Positions 26,808 through 35,580 of a stretch of DNA of 64,000 nt are shown in pieces (positions within the stretch are counted from its first letter, which is position 1; every line of letters starts with the position of its first letter). A model generated the notes under the pieces. It was given only the letters and a program-made list of their open reading frames with translations, did no database searches and was not told the origin of the DNA. Position numbers and translations under genes: made by a program. Source of the stretch: Streptomyces lydicus (lineage in GTDB: Bacteria; Actinomycetota; Actinomycetes; Streptomycetales; Streptomycetaceae); contig NZ_RDTE01000003.1 in the NCBI RefSeq assembly GCF_004125265.1, forward strand, positions 3,410,001-3,474,000, written 5' to 3'.

Positions 26808-28345
26808 GCATCACCTCCTTGAGTCGGGGCCTTGCGGAGCAGTTCGGCGCACTTCTCCCCCACCATGAGCACGCCCAGCATCGGGTTGACGGCGGGCATG
26901 GTCGGGAACACGGAGGCGTCGGCGATACGGATGCCGGCCAGCCCGCGGATCTTCAGCTCGGGGTCGACCACGGCCAGGCGGTCGTCGGCGGCGCCCATCT
27001 TGCAGGTGCCGGCCGGGTGGTAGACGGTGTGGGCCGCCTTGCGCACCAGCTCGCTGATCTCCGCGTCATCGGTGACCTCGGGGCCGGGGAAGACCTCGCG
27101 CTTGAGCCACTTCTTGAACGGCTCGGCCTGGGCGACCTTGCGGGCCAGCTTGATGCCGTCGACGAGGGTCTGACCGTCGTAGTCACCCTCGTCCTCGAAG
27201 TACTTGAAGTCGAGGGCGGGCTTGACCTCGGGGTCGGCGGAGGTGAGGTAGAGCCGGCCGCGGGAGCGGGACTTGGGGATGTTCGGCGTCATCGACACGC
27301 CGTGCTCGGGGCGCTCGTAGCCCAGTCGCTCGGGGTTGTCGGTGAACGGGATTTGGTAGAAGTGGAACATCAGGTCGGGGCCCTTGTGCTCCGGGTCCCG
27401 CTTGACGAACAGGCCCGCGTCGGAGTCCATCGCGGAGTTGCCGGGGATGGGTCCGTTCGTCTCCCAGACGATCACCGACTCGGGGTGGTCGATGAGGTTC
27501 TCGCCGACGCCCGGCAGGTCGAGCACGCAGGGCAGCCCCAGCGCTTCCAGGTCCCTGCGCGGCCCGATGCCCGAGTGCATCAGCAGCCGCGGGGTGTCGA
27601 CGGCGCCGGCGCACACCAGCACCTCGCGGGCGGCCTCGACGTAGACCTCCTCGCCGTCCTTCGTGCGGACGTGGACACCCTTGGCGGTGGTGCCGTCCAG
27701 CTCCAGCTTGTGCGCCCAGGTCTCCAGCATCAGCGTGAGGTTGGGGCGGTCGCCGGCCTCGATGTGCGGGTGGAGGTAGGCGACGGACGCGGAGGAGCGC
27801 TTGTTGTTCTCCGGGTGGTAGGAGAGGTCGAAGAAGCCGACGCCCTCCTCGAAGGGCCGGTCGTTGAAGCCGACGACCTCGGGGACGCCGAGGGCCGTCT
27901 TGGTGGCCTCGATCCAGTCGCTGGCGATCTCGTTCTGGTCCTTCTTGGCCACCCGCACGATGTTGTTGCGCAGCTTGCCGAAGTAGGGGTCCATCTGCGC
28001 GGCGTTCCAGCCGGTGGCGCCCGCCTCTTCCCACTCGTCCCAGTCGGACGGCAGCGGCTTGAAGGAGATCAGCGTGTTGTGCGAGGAGCACCCGCCGAGG
28101 ACCTTGGCGCGGCTGTGCAGGATGTGCGAGTTGCCGCGCGGCTGCTCGGTGGTCGTGTACTCGTAGTCCAGGTCACCGCCGAGCAGGCCGAGCCACTTGC
28201 GCAGCGTCAGGACGTCCTCACGGTCGATGTCGGTCGGACCGCCCTCGATGACGGCGACGGTGACATCCGGGTCCTCGGTGAGGCGGGAGGCGATGACGGA
28301 ACCGGCGGTGCCGCCGCCGACAACGACATAGTCATACACAGGCAT
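26804..28345 (-). CDS. betA: GMC oxidoreductase, probable choline dehydrogenase
   Basis: The 513-residue flavoprotein has the N-terminal FAD fingerprint VVGGGTAGSVIASRL, the GMC signature region ARVLGGCSSHN-like (SRAKVLGGCSSHNTLI) and the C-terminal HPAGTCKMG...GIRIADASVFPTMPAVNPM block with the catalytic His/Asn pair. It would oxidise choline (or another alcohol) to betaine aldehyde. Placement between an aldehyde dehydrogenase and a betaine-type importer supports choline. The substrate is inferred from context. Its stop overlaps the ATPase start by 4 nt. Confidence 0.85.
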
Positions 28346-28404
28346 TGGGGGTGCTCCTTCTTACAACGTGCGTGGTGCGGGTGGTGCTGTGACAGGGGCG
28401 GGTG

Positions 28405-29913
28405 TCAGCCCGCGAACCAGCGCACCGGCTCCGGCCGGAGGTTTTCGTAAATGTGCTTGCTCTCGCGGTACTCGTCCAGACCTGCGGGGCCCAATTCCCT
28501 GCCTATGCCGGACTTGCCGAAGCCGCCCCACTCCGCCTGCGGGAGGTAGGGGTGGTAGTCGTTGATCCAGATCGTGCCGTGCCGCAGCCGCGCCGCGACC
28601 CGGCGGGCGCGCGCGGTGTCGCCGGAGAACACCGCGCCGGCCAGGCCGTACTCGGTGTCGTTGGCGAGCGCCACGGCCTCGTCCTCGGTGGTGAAGGTCT
28701 CGACCGTCAGGATCGGCCCGAAGGTCTCCTCGCGGATCACCTTCATCTCGCGGTGGCAGCCGTCGAGCACGGTCGGCGCGTAGAAGTAGCCGGTGGCCGG
28801 GCGGACGTCGGACGGCTCGGGACGGGCGCCGCCGCAGCGCAGCTGGGCACCCTCGGCGAGCGCGGAGGCGACGTACGCCTCGACCTTGTCGAGCTGCTGC
28901 TGGGAGACGACCGGGCCGCACTCGACGCCGTCCGCGGTGCCCCGGCCGAGCTTGATCTTCTCGGCGCGGCGGGCGAGCTCGGCGACGAAGCGGTCGCGCA
29001 CCGACTCCTCGATGATCAGCCGGGCACCGGCCGAGCAGACCTGGCCGCTGTGGATGAAGGCGGCGTTCAGCGCCTGGTCGACGGCGGTGTCGAAACCCTC
29101 CTCGGTGGCGCAGGCATCGGCGAACACCACATTGGGGTTCTTGCCGCCCAGCTCCAGCGCGATCTTCTTGGCGCCGGAGACCGCCGCCGCGCCCGCCTTC
29201 GTCCCGCTGACCAGGCCGCCGGTGAAGGAGAAGAGGTCGACGTCCGGGTGCTCGGCCAGCCGCTGGCCGACCGGCAGGCCGGCGCCGGTGACGATGTTGG
29301 CGACCCCGGCCGGCAGCCCGGCCTCGACCAGCAGCTTGATCAGGTGCACGGTCGACAGCGGGGTGACCTCGCTGGGCTTGATCACAAAAGTGTTGCCGGC
29401 CGCGAGGGCCGGCGCGATCTTCCAACTTGCCTGCAGCAGCGGGTAGTTCCACGGCGTGATGAGCGCGCAGACACCGACCGGCTCGTGCACGACGATGCTG
29501 TGCACATCGGGCGATCCGGCGTCGACGACCCGGCCGCCGCTCTCGTTCATCACCAGGTCGGCGAAGTAACGGAAGGCGTTGGTGACGTCGTCGACGTCGA
29601 CCCGGCCCTCCTCCAGCGTCTTGCCGGTGTCCCGGCTCTCGATGAGGGCGATCTCCTCACGGTCGCGCTGGAGCAGGTCGGCGACCCGGCGCAGCAGCGC
29701 GGAGCGGTCCGCGACGGCCGTACGGGGCCAGGCACCCGCGCCGTTGTCGAAGGCCCGGCGGGCGGCCTCGACCGCGGCGTCGGCGTCCTTCGCACCACCC
29801 TCGGAGACCAGCTGGAGCGTCGTCGCGTCGGCGGGGTCGAGGACCTCCCGCGTTTCGCCGGATGCGGCCGCGAGCCACACCCCGTCTACGTGAATGGTCT
29901 CGATTGACGACAC
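28405..29913 (-). CDS. betB: Aldehyde dehydrogenase, probable betaine-aldehyde dehydrogenase
   Basis: The 502-residue protein shows ALDH landmarks: GVCALITPWNYPLLQASWKIAPALAAGNTFVIKPSE for NAD binding and LELGGKNPNVVFADAC for the catalytic Glu. HSGQVCSAGARLIIEE holds the catalytic Cys and ETFGPILTVETF the nicotinamide loop. It would oxidise betaine aldehyde to glycine betaine with NAD+. A GTG at 29913 preceded by GGAAGG is preferred; the frame stays open to a TTG at 29976 without a good ribosome site. It is the first gene of the betaine operon, 59 bp before betA. Confidence 0.88.
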   Translation of the reverse strand: MSSIETIHVDGVWLAAASGETREVLDPADATTLQLVSEGGAKDADAAVEAARRAFDNGAGAWPRTAVADRSALLRRVADLLQRDREEIALIESRDTGKTLEEGRVDVDDVTNAFRYFADLVMNESGGRVVDAGSPDVHSIVVHEPVGVCALITPWNYPLLQASWKIAPALAAGNTFVIKPSEVTPLSTVHLIKLLVEAGLPAGVANIVTGAGLPVGQRLAEHPDVDLFSFTGGLVSGTKAGAAAVSGAKKIALELGGKNPNVVFADACATEEGFDTAVDQALNAAFIHSGQVCSAGARLIIEESVRDRFVAELARRAEKIKLGRGTADGVECGPVVSQQQLDKVEAYVASALAEGAQLRCGGARPEPSDVRPATGYFYAPTVLDGCHREMKVIREETFGPILTVETFTTEDEAVALANDTEYGLAGAVFSGDTARARRVAARLRHGTIWINDYHPYLPQAEWGGFGKSGIGRELGPAGLDEYRESKHIYENLRPEPVRWFAG

Positions 29914-29949
29914 GTCGTTCTGCCTTCCGGTTACCGTTCTTGTTCCCAC

Positions 29950-29973
29950 TGGTGCAACCACTGGCGTCACCAG
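29950..29973. promoter_or_regulatory. Inverted repeat upstream of the betaine operon
   Basis: CTGGTG (29950-29955) and CACCAG (29968-29973) form a spaced dyad just upstream of the betB start, and a direct CCACTGG pair (29946-29952, 29958-29964) overlaps it. It could be an operator for the operon; the regulator is not in the window. Confidence 0.35.
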
Positions 29974-30127
29974 CAACGGGGACCCCTCCCCTGAAGCCGC
30001 GTATCTATGCCCACAGCTTCATGGAAAGTGATTCGACTCACTGAATGTGCGGCGGGATGTCCCGGAACGTACCCTGAATAGCCGTATGTACCTGGCGGAC
30101 TGTTCCCTCGGGACCGGAGGTACCGAG

Positions 30128-30946
30128 ATGACCAGCAGACGGCGTGCCGCCTCTGTCACCGCGGCGCTGACCTGCGGAGTGACCCTGCTAGCCGGGATCA
30201 CCTGCACCACGGCCGCGGCGGCGGCGGACACCTCGGACGGCGGCGAAGGCGATCTCGCGAACAAATCGGCCCAGCAGATCGCCGATGACGCCCTCCAGCA
30301 ACTGGTCGGCGCGCAATCCCTGCGGTTGCGGACCCGGACCAGTGCTGATCCCACCAAACTCGACCTCACCCTCGACCGCGCCGGTAACTGCACCGGCGCC
30401 ATCAGTAAGGGCGAGTACGGCAGCGTCGAACTGATCAAACGCGGAGACCAGGTCTGGATGAAACCGGACGCGGCCTTCTGGAAGGGCCAGTTGCCCGGCA
30501 AATCGGGCCAGGAAGCCGCGACAAAGTACGAGAACACGTTCCTGCACGGCACGACGAAGGACGCGTTCCTGCACAACCTGGCCGCCGCCTGCGACCTCAA
30601 GGCGTTCCAGAAATCGGCTTCGACCCCCGGAAAGCCCTCGTCCAGCAGCAGCGGCACCCCCTCACACGCCCCCGCGGTCTCCCTCACCAAGGGCACGCCG
30701 ACCACCGAGGAGGGCACCCGCGTCCTGCCCATCGTCAAGAAGGCCAAGGGCGCCGTGCAGACCCTCTACGTGGCCATCGACGGCACCCACTACCCCCGCA
30801 AACTCACCGCCGAGCTCGACCACCGCACCGGCGTCATCCAGCTCAGCGACTACAACACCCCCGTCTCCACCAAGACCCCCGCCCCCGGCGACACGGCCGA
30901 CATCTCCGTACTGGAGAAGCGGCTGAAGGATGCGCAGGGGGCGTGA
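30128..30946 (+). CDS. Secreted LppX/LolA-like hypothetical protein
   Basis: The 272-residue protein has a signal peptide (basic start, ALTCGVTLLAGITCTTAAAAA). Its pattern SAQQIADDALQQLVGAQSLRLRTRTSADPTKLDLTLDRAGNCTGAISKGEYGSVELIKRGDQVWMKPDAAFW is that of actinobacterial LppX/LprG-like lipid-binding folds. A Ser/Pro-rich insertion (about 150-180) interrupts it. A lipobox is uncertain (GITC). GGAGG precedes the ATG at 30128. It may bind or shuttle a hydrophobic molecule at the cell surface; this is inferred from fold resemblance only. It is divergent from betB. Confidence 0.75.
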   Translation: MTSRRRAASVTAALTCGVTLLAGITCTTAAAAADTSDGGEGDLANKSAQQIADDALQQLVGAQSLRLRTRTSADPTKLDLTLDRAGNCTGAISKGEYGSVELIKRGDQVWMKPDAAFWKGQLPGKSGQEAATKYENTFLHGTTKDAFLHNLAAACDLKAFQKSASTPGKPSSSSSGTPSHAPAVSLTKGTPTTEEGTRVLPIVKKAKGAVQTLYVAIDGTHYPRKLTAELDHRTGVIQLSDYNTPVSTKTPAPGDTADISVLEKRLKDAQGA

Positions 30947-31057
30947 CCCGTTCCTCCTCCCCTGCTGTCGCGCGTGCGGTACGTAACCGTTCGTACATAC
31001 GTATCGTTGAACTGTGCGGCTGCCCGCGCCCGCGCGGCAGCGGGGAGGAGCGGCACG

Positions 31058-31639
31058 GTGACCATCGAACTGACCGACAGGACCGAGATGGCCGAGAGCA
31101 GCGAGCTGGACGACATGTTCGAGCGCGTGGAGCAGATGCACATCCCCGAGGGTTACAAGGCTGAGATCGTCGAGGGGACCATCTACATGGCGCCGCAGCG
31201 GGGCACGCACTGGGAGACCATCGCTGACATCTACGAACAGCTCCGCACGCGGTATCCGAGGAAGCGCGTACTGTCCGACGTGCGCATCGACTTTCCCGGC
31301 CATCTGAACGGGTTTGCCTCAGACCTGGTGGCACTTGCCGAAGAGGCCACCAAGAACGACAAGAACCAACCGCGTTACCAGGACATCGAATTCGTCGCCG
31401 AGGTCATCTCCGCGAGCACCGGCAAGAACGACTACGGCCCGAAGAAGACGGCCTATGCGCTCGCCGAGGTCCCGGTATACCTGATCGCCGACCCCTACCT
31501 CGGCCGGTGCCGCGTGTTCACCGACCCGCAGGACGGCGACTACAAGGTCGACATCACCGTCGCCTACGGCATGCCCATCGACCTGACGCACACAGTCGTC
31601 GGCATCACTCTCTCCACCGCCGAGTTCCCCCGCGACTGA
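31058..31639 (+). CDS. Uma2 family (DUF820) endonuclease-like protein
   Basis: The 193-residue protein has the Uma2 pattern: IPEGYKAEIVEGTIYMAPQRGTHWETIADIYEQL, then LSDVRIDFPGHLNGFASDLVAL and FVAEVISASTGKNDYGPKKTAYALAEVPVYLIADP. The last supplies the restriction-endonuclease-like PD-(D/E)xK core (D...EVIS...K). The family is predicted to be nucleases of unknown target and is heavily expanded in Streptomyces and cyanobacteria. The GTG at 31058 has GGAGGAG 7 nt upstream. It is followed 77 bp later by a DUF5988 gene. Confidence 0.87.
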   Translation: MTIELTDRTEMAESSELDDMFERVEQMHIPEGYKAEIVEGTIYMAPQRGTHWETIADIYEQLRTRYPRKRVLSDVRIDFPGHLNGFASDLVALAEEATKNDKNQPRYQDIEFVAEVISASTGKNDYGPKKTAYALAEVPVYLIADPYLGRCRVFTDPQDGDYKVDITVAYGMPIDLTHTVVGITLSTAEFPRD

Positions 31640-31716
31640 GGTCGCACCCGTCGCGCCGTCACTCGGCCTGCCGAACCGGAGAGGCCGTGGACAGCGGGCC
31701 GGACGACAATGCAGGC

Positions 31717-31926
31717 ATGGCTGACACAGCGGCGAAAGCGGTGCTCGAAGGCGGCCCCGAAGAGCTCCCCGAGCGGATCGTGCCGGTCGATCCCCCCGGG
31801 GCCGAGCTGAAGATCCCGTTCCGGAACGGCTATGAACACTTTCGGGCCACCAGCCGGCAGAAGCACACCGCCGAAGGAGCCCTGCCCGTCTACGAGTGGT
31901 GGGAGCGGACGGAGCTGCCCGGGTAG
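31717..31926 (+). CDS. DUF5988 family small protein
   Basis: The 69-residue protein has the DUF5988 pattern AVLEGGPEELPERIV...LKIPFRNGYEHFRATSR and ends LPVYEWWERTELPG. This actinobacterial family is of unknown function and often lies near regulators or biosynthetic genes. The ATG at 31717 gives the family N-terminus. It may be cotranscribed with the Uma2 gene; its end faces the 331-aa membrane protein gene. Confidence 0.75.
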   Translation: MADTAAKAVLEGGPEELPERIVPVDPPGAELKIPFRNGYEHFRATSRQKHTAEGALPVYEWWERTELPG

Positions 31927-31959
31927 CCCCCACCCTGGCCCGACGCTCGTGCGCGGCGC

Positions 31960-32955
31960 TCAGCGGCCGGGGACGAAGCTCCGCAGGATGTTCTGCTGGG
32001 TTTCCTCCTGCTCCGGCCAGTCGGCCTCGGGGGCCAGGACGAGTACGGCGAACTGGCGGCCGTCGGCGGCGGTGAAGGCACAGTCGACGACCTTGACCCG
32101 CTCGCCCAGCCGCTCGCTGTCATAGGCGTAGACCAGTTGCGTGGCGTCGGCGCCGGGACCCGGGTAACCCAGTGGTTCGAGGCTTATTTCCTTGTAGCCG
32201 GGGTTGCCGGACAGCCCCCGCGACGCCGTCTCCAACGCCTCGTACGGGGTGGTGTCCGGCTCGCTGACCTCGAAGATCTGCAACAGTCCGCGGTCGTCCG
32301 GGGCGGTGTAGAACACCCCGGTCCGGCGTTCGCTGCGCTTCCAGGTGCGGGGTACGGCCAGGGTGAAGCCCTTCTCGTCGTGGACGAGGCGGTAGCCGTC
32401 GGGCAGCTCGGTGGAGAGGGGGGTGGGGGACCCGGTGCCGGCCGTGGCGCCGGACGAGGCACCGGTGGGCGAGCCGGTGGTGGCCGTGTGGTCCGAGGCG
32501 GATGCCTTGGTGCGGGCCGCCGGGCGGGCGACGGCCGGGTCGTCGCCCGGGTGGCCCCAGAGCAGATAGCCGCCGCCCGCGGCCGCCGCGATCACGGCCA
32601 CCGCCACCCCGGCGACCAGCGCCGTGCGGTGCCGGAACCCGGCTGCGGGCTCGTCGGCCGGTAAGGGGGCGTAGAGCGGGTCGGGGGCGTAGAGCGAGTC
32701 GGGGGCAAAGAGCGGTTCAGGGACGAAGAGCGAGTCGGGGGTAGGCGGAGGGACGCTACCCGGCGACGTATCGCCCGCCGGTGTCCCGCCAACCGACGGA
32801 CCGCCCACCGACGGACCGCCCGTCGTCGTCCCGCCCACCGACGGCGTGAAGGACGGCCGGGGCGGCATCGGCCCCGTATAGGGTGCGGGCGTCGGGGCGC
32901 CGTCCTCCCAGCGCTGGGTCTCGTCGTTCCAGCGGGCCTGCCCGCCACGCTTCAT
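31960..32955 (-). CDS. Single-pass membrane protein with Pro-rich cytoplasmic N-terminus
   Basis: The 331-residue protein begins with a small ARWNDETQRWEDG motif seen at the start of many Streptomyces membrane proteins. It then has a Pro/Ser/Gly-rich stretch with repeats (GGPSV; LFAPDSLYAPDPLYAPLP), one membrane helix (about 111-133) and an extracytoplasmic domain. The latter (GYRLVHDEKGFTLAVPRTWKRSERR...LLQIFEVSEPD...DCAFTAADGRQFAVLVLAP) resembles PsbP/LpqN-like serine-threonine-kinase-associated sensor folds. It is the last gene of a three-gene operon, starting 2 bp after the 124-aa gene, which carries the RHIM-like motif. Confidence 0.75.
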   Translation of the reverse strand: MKRGGQARWNDETQRWEDGAPTPAPYTGPMPPRPSFTPSVGGTTTGGPSVGGPSVGGTPAGDTSPGSVPPPTPDSLFVPEPLFAPDSLYAPDPLYAPLPADEPAAGFRHRTALVAGVAVAVIAAAAGGGYLLWGHPGDDPAVARPAARTKASASDHTATTGSPTGASSGATAGTGSPTPLSTELPDGYRLVHDEKGFTLAVPRTWKRSERRTGVFYTAPDDRGLLQIFEVSEPDTTPYEALETASRGLSGNPGYKEISLEPLGYPGPGADATQLVYAYDSERLGERVKVVDCAFTAADGRQFAVLVLAPEADWPEQEETQQNILRSFVPGR

Positions 32956-32957
32956 CG

Positions 32958-33332
32958 TCAGCCTCCCACCAGGGCCGCGACCGCCTGGGTCACCGCGGCG
33001 CCGGAGGCCAGCAGCCCCACCACGGCGCCGGCGTCCGCAAGCGCCGTACGCAGCCGGGCCAGCCGGCCCGGGCCCGCCGCGCCCGTATCCGCGATCTCCG
33101 TTTCGGTCTCGGCGAGTTCCCCGCTCAGGGCCGTGATCTGCGGGCTCTCCACAGCCCGGGACAGATCGTCGCGCAGCGCGCGGACGGCGCGCAGCAGCTC
33201 CTCCTGCGCCGGGTCCCCCGCGGGCACGGCCGCGCCCTCGTTGTGGGTCACCGTGTTGTGGTCGCCGATGGCGAAGGCACCCCGGACACTGCCGATGTGG
33301 ATGCCGTTGCCGCGCTCGTCAGCCGTTGCCAC
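32958..33332 (-). CDS. Small protein with N-terminal RHIM-like motif (DUF5955-like)
   Basis: The 124-residue protein has three parts. The first is a short motif IHIGSVRGAFAIGDHNTVTH (residues 11-30). The second is a charged helical coiled-coil segment (EELLRAVRALRDDLSRAVE, about 43-95). The third is a C-terminal hydrophobic helix (AGAVVGLLASGAAVTQAVAALVGG). The layout resembles small actinobacterial DUF5955 proteins, but I cannot confirm this. The motif matches one at the C-terminus of the upstream 612-aa protein. The GTG at 33332 has GAAGGGAAG upstream and overlaps the upstream gene by 14 nt. Function is unknown; homotypic interaction with the upstream protein is inferred. Confidence 0.75.
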   Translation of the reverse strand: MATADERGNGIHIGSVRGAFAIGDHNTVTHNEGAAVPAGDPAQEELLRAVRALRDDLSRAVESPQITALSGELAETETEIADTGAAGPGRLARLRTALADAGAVVGLLASGAAVTQAVAALVGG

Positions 33333-35157
33333 GCTGGGCACTTCCCTTCGTCTCGGCGCCGCGCCGGGTGGTCGAGTGGTGGGTGATGGTGTTGTGGTCG
33401 CCGATGCCGACGGCGCCCTGTGCGGACTCGACGTAGACGCCGCCCTCGGCGACATGCACGATCCGCTGCTCGAACTCGTCGGTCTCATAGCCCGCCTCGC
33501 GCAGCGCCGTGGTCACCCCGGCCGCCACCCGCTGCTGAACGGTCTTCAGATAGCGGGCCACATCCATGTCCTGGAACAGCGAGGACTCCCCGAAGGAGCC
33601 CAGTTCGCGTACGGAGGCGCCGGGGCCCTCGGGCAGCGCCGCACCGTGCCCCCCGACGGCCAGCCGCCAGACCGACAGCAGTCCGCGCAGCAGCGTGGCG
33701 AGGGCGTGTCCGGCGGAGCCGGGGGTGCGGGTCAGCGCCCACACCGCCTTGCCGAAGTGGTGGTGGTGACAGTACTGGTGGGCGATCCGGTCGGCGTCCT
33801 GGAAGAGCTGCCGCAGCGGCCACAGCACATGCGGCGCGACCTCCAGCATCAGCATCCCGCCCTGGGTGTGCACCCGGACGAACAGCGTGGTGACGATGCC
33901 CTCGTTCCAGCCGCCGACCCGGATCCGCAGGAAGTGCCGGCGGGTCTCGCCGCCCTCCTCCACCGCCCGCGCGCGGTGCGCCTCGAACGCGTCGGGGGCG
34001 TACGGGGCCGCCTCGCGGGCCGGCAGCCCCTCGGCCGGCAGGAACACGCACTCGTCGATCTCCAGCGCGCGCAGCCGGTCGCGGACCGCGGCCGCCACCT
34101 GAGGCGAACCGTGCGGGGACGGCACCCGCAGCGCCGCCACCAGCGGCACGATCCGGGCCAGGATGGCGCTGTTGTCCAGCGGTTCGGCCTCCCGGTCCGC
34201 CCGGGGGTTCAGCTCCACCGACAGCGACCAGGCCTTGTACGGGTAACCGGCGCCACAGAACGGGTCGGCGGCCCGGTACATCACCAGCGGCCCGTGCTGC
34301 TCGGTCCGCACCCGGTCCCGCAGCCGCTGGAAGCGGTGGCCCTCGGCCCGTTCGGCGGGGTCGGACATCACGTCGGGGAAGCGTTCCCGGGACAGCTCGC
34401 CCGCCAGCACCCGGGCGAACTGCCCGCGCTGCAGAGCGACCAGCCCGGCCACGGCCGGCGGCAGCAGCAGCGCGACCCACACCCCCACCAGAAGGCCGGC
34501 CCCGTAGCCGATGCCGAAGGCAGTCCCGTACGAGCCGTCCCACGGCCCGGAACCGGACGAGTCCGAGGAATCGCCCGTCAGGGAGCTCAGCCCGCCCGGG
34601 AGCAGCATGGTGAACGGCCATCCCGCGCCCACGAGGGCGATCCCGCCGACGAACGCCATCACCAGCAACGCCACATACACGAAGGCCAGCGTCAGCCGGC
34701 CGTACCAGCGCAGGACGAAGGAGACGAAGCGGGCCACGCCCGGCAGGACGGGTGCCCGGCGGACGACGCGGGACAGCGCCATGATGACGACGGGGTACAC
34801 ATAGAGCCCCGCGAGGCCGGAGGACAGCGGCAGGGACACGATCCACAACAGCAGGATCGCCGCCGCCCAGCCCAGTTGGAGCCGCCTGGCGCGCAGCGCG
34901 TGGGCGAGGACGCGGGCGGCGTCGATGCCCAGGGAGGGCGCGGCGAACCGCTCCTCGTGGACGTACAGCTCGTCGATGACCGCGTCACGGAAGGCGTCGT
35001 CCATGTACGTGCCGGCGCACAGCAGCCGGGTGGCCTCGCTGGCGCCCGGCGGGGTCGGGGGGAGCTGCGGCGGGGGCGGCGCGCTCCCGGTCTCCTTCCG
35101 TAACCCCTGCGGGCCACCCGGATCACCGGGCTGCGCAGGCACATCTGTCCGAGTCAT
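33319..35157 (-). CDS. Multipass membrane protein with C-terminal RHIM-like motif
   Basis: The 612-residue protein has a Pro-rich cytoplasmic start and about five or six membrane helices between residues 90 and 260. A large soluble domain (about 260-570) follows, containing a YCHHHHFG histidine run and FRDAVIDELYVHEERF-type helices before the membrane part. The C-terminus carries VYVESAQGAVGIGDHNTITH (574-593) and a short basic tail. The motif is repeated at the start of the next gene. No enzyme domain is recognised. It is the first gene of a three-gene operon and a candidate membrane receptor or effector. Confidence 0.75.
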   Translation of the reverse strand: MTRTDVPAQPGDPGGPQGLRKETGSAPPPPQLPPTPPGASEATRLLCAGTYMDDAFRDAVIDELYVHEERFAAPSLGIDAARVLAHALRARRLQLGWAAAILLLWIVSLPLSSGLAGLYVYPVVIMALSRVVRRAPVLPGVARFVSFVLRWYGRLTLAFVYVALLVMAFVGGIALVGAGWPFTMLLPGGLSSLTGDSSDSSGSGPWDGSYGTAFGIGYGAGLLVGVWVALLLPPAVAGLVALQRGQFARVLAGELSRERFPDVMSDPAERAEGHRFQRLRDRVRTEQHGPLVMYRAADPFCGAGYPYKAWSLSVELNPRADREAEPLDNSAILARIVPLVAALRVPSPHGSPQVAAAVRDRLRALEIDECVFLPAEGLPAREAAPYAPDAFEAHRARAVEEGGETRRHFLRIRVGGWNEGIVTTLFVRVHTQGGMLMLEVAPHVLWPLRQLFQDADRIAHQYCHHHHFGKAVWALTRTPGSAGHALATLLRGLLSVWRLAVGGHGAALPEGPGASVRELGSFGESSLFQDMDVARYLKTVQQRVAAGVTTALREAGYETDEFEQRIVHVAEGGVYVESAQGAVGIGDHNTITHHSTTRRGAETKGSAQRGNG

Positions 35158-35304
35158 CGGCTTCCCCCATCACCACACCAACGAGCCGTCGCCGAGGCCC
35201 CGTTGAGCGGGCTTGCTGCCGTTGCCGGCCACGGCGGTACAGGAGCCGCAGCATAGGGGAACGGAGCGCTCCGTGTCAGCGCGATAACCGAAGGTCGCCG
35301 CGGG

Positions 35305-35580
35305 TCAGCCGGCCGCGGGGAACTCCCCGTCCTTGAGGGCCGCAACGAAGGACGACCAGCCGCCCGTCGGGAATACCAGCACGGGGCCGTGGGGGTCCTT
35401 GCTGTCACGGACGGGGACGACGTCGGGGATACCGGGGGCTATTTCGATGCAGTTGCCGCCGTCGTCGTGGCTGTGGCTGCTCTTCATCCAGGTGAGCGCT
35501 ACCTCGATACAGTCGCCGCCGTCGTCGTGGCTGTAGCTGCTCTTCATCCATATCGCTGTGCTCAGCTGGTGCTTGTTCAT
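35305..35580 (-). CDS. DUF397 protein with duplicated core
   Basis: The 91-residue protein contains the DUF397 signature W-x-KSSxSxxxGGxCIEVA twice, 20 residues apart, because of an exact-period 60-bp DNA duplication (35441-35560). It then has the single DUF397 end (VPVRDSKDPHGPVLVFPTGGWSSFVAALKDGEF). DUF397 proteins accompany XRE/DUF5753 regulators in Streptomyces (WhiJ-type pairs) and are thought to modulate them. Here its first 176 nt lie inside the 3' end of that regulator gene in another frame. Confidence 0.85.
   Translation of the reverse strand: MNKHQLSTAIWMKSSYSHDDGGDCIEVALTWMKSSHSHDDGGNCIEIAPGIPDVVPVRDSKDPHGPVLVFPTGGWSSFVAALKDGEFPAAG

Noticed and set aside
29914..29976. Longer aldehyde dehydrogenase start at a TTG (29976)
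   Set aside because: The GTG at 29913 has GGAAGG at proper distance and gives the family N-terminus.
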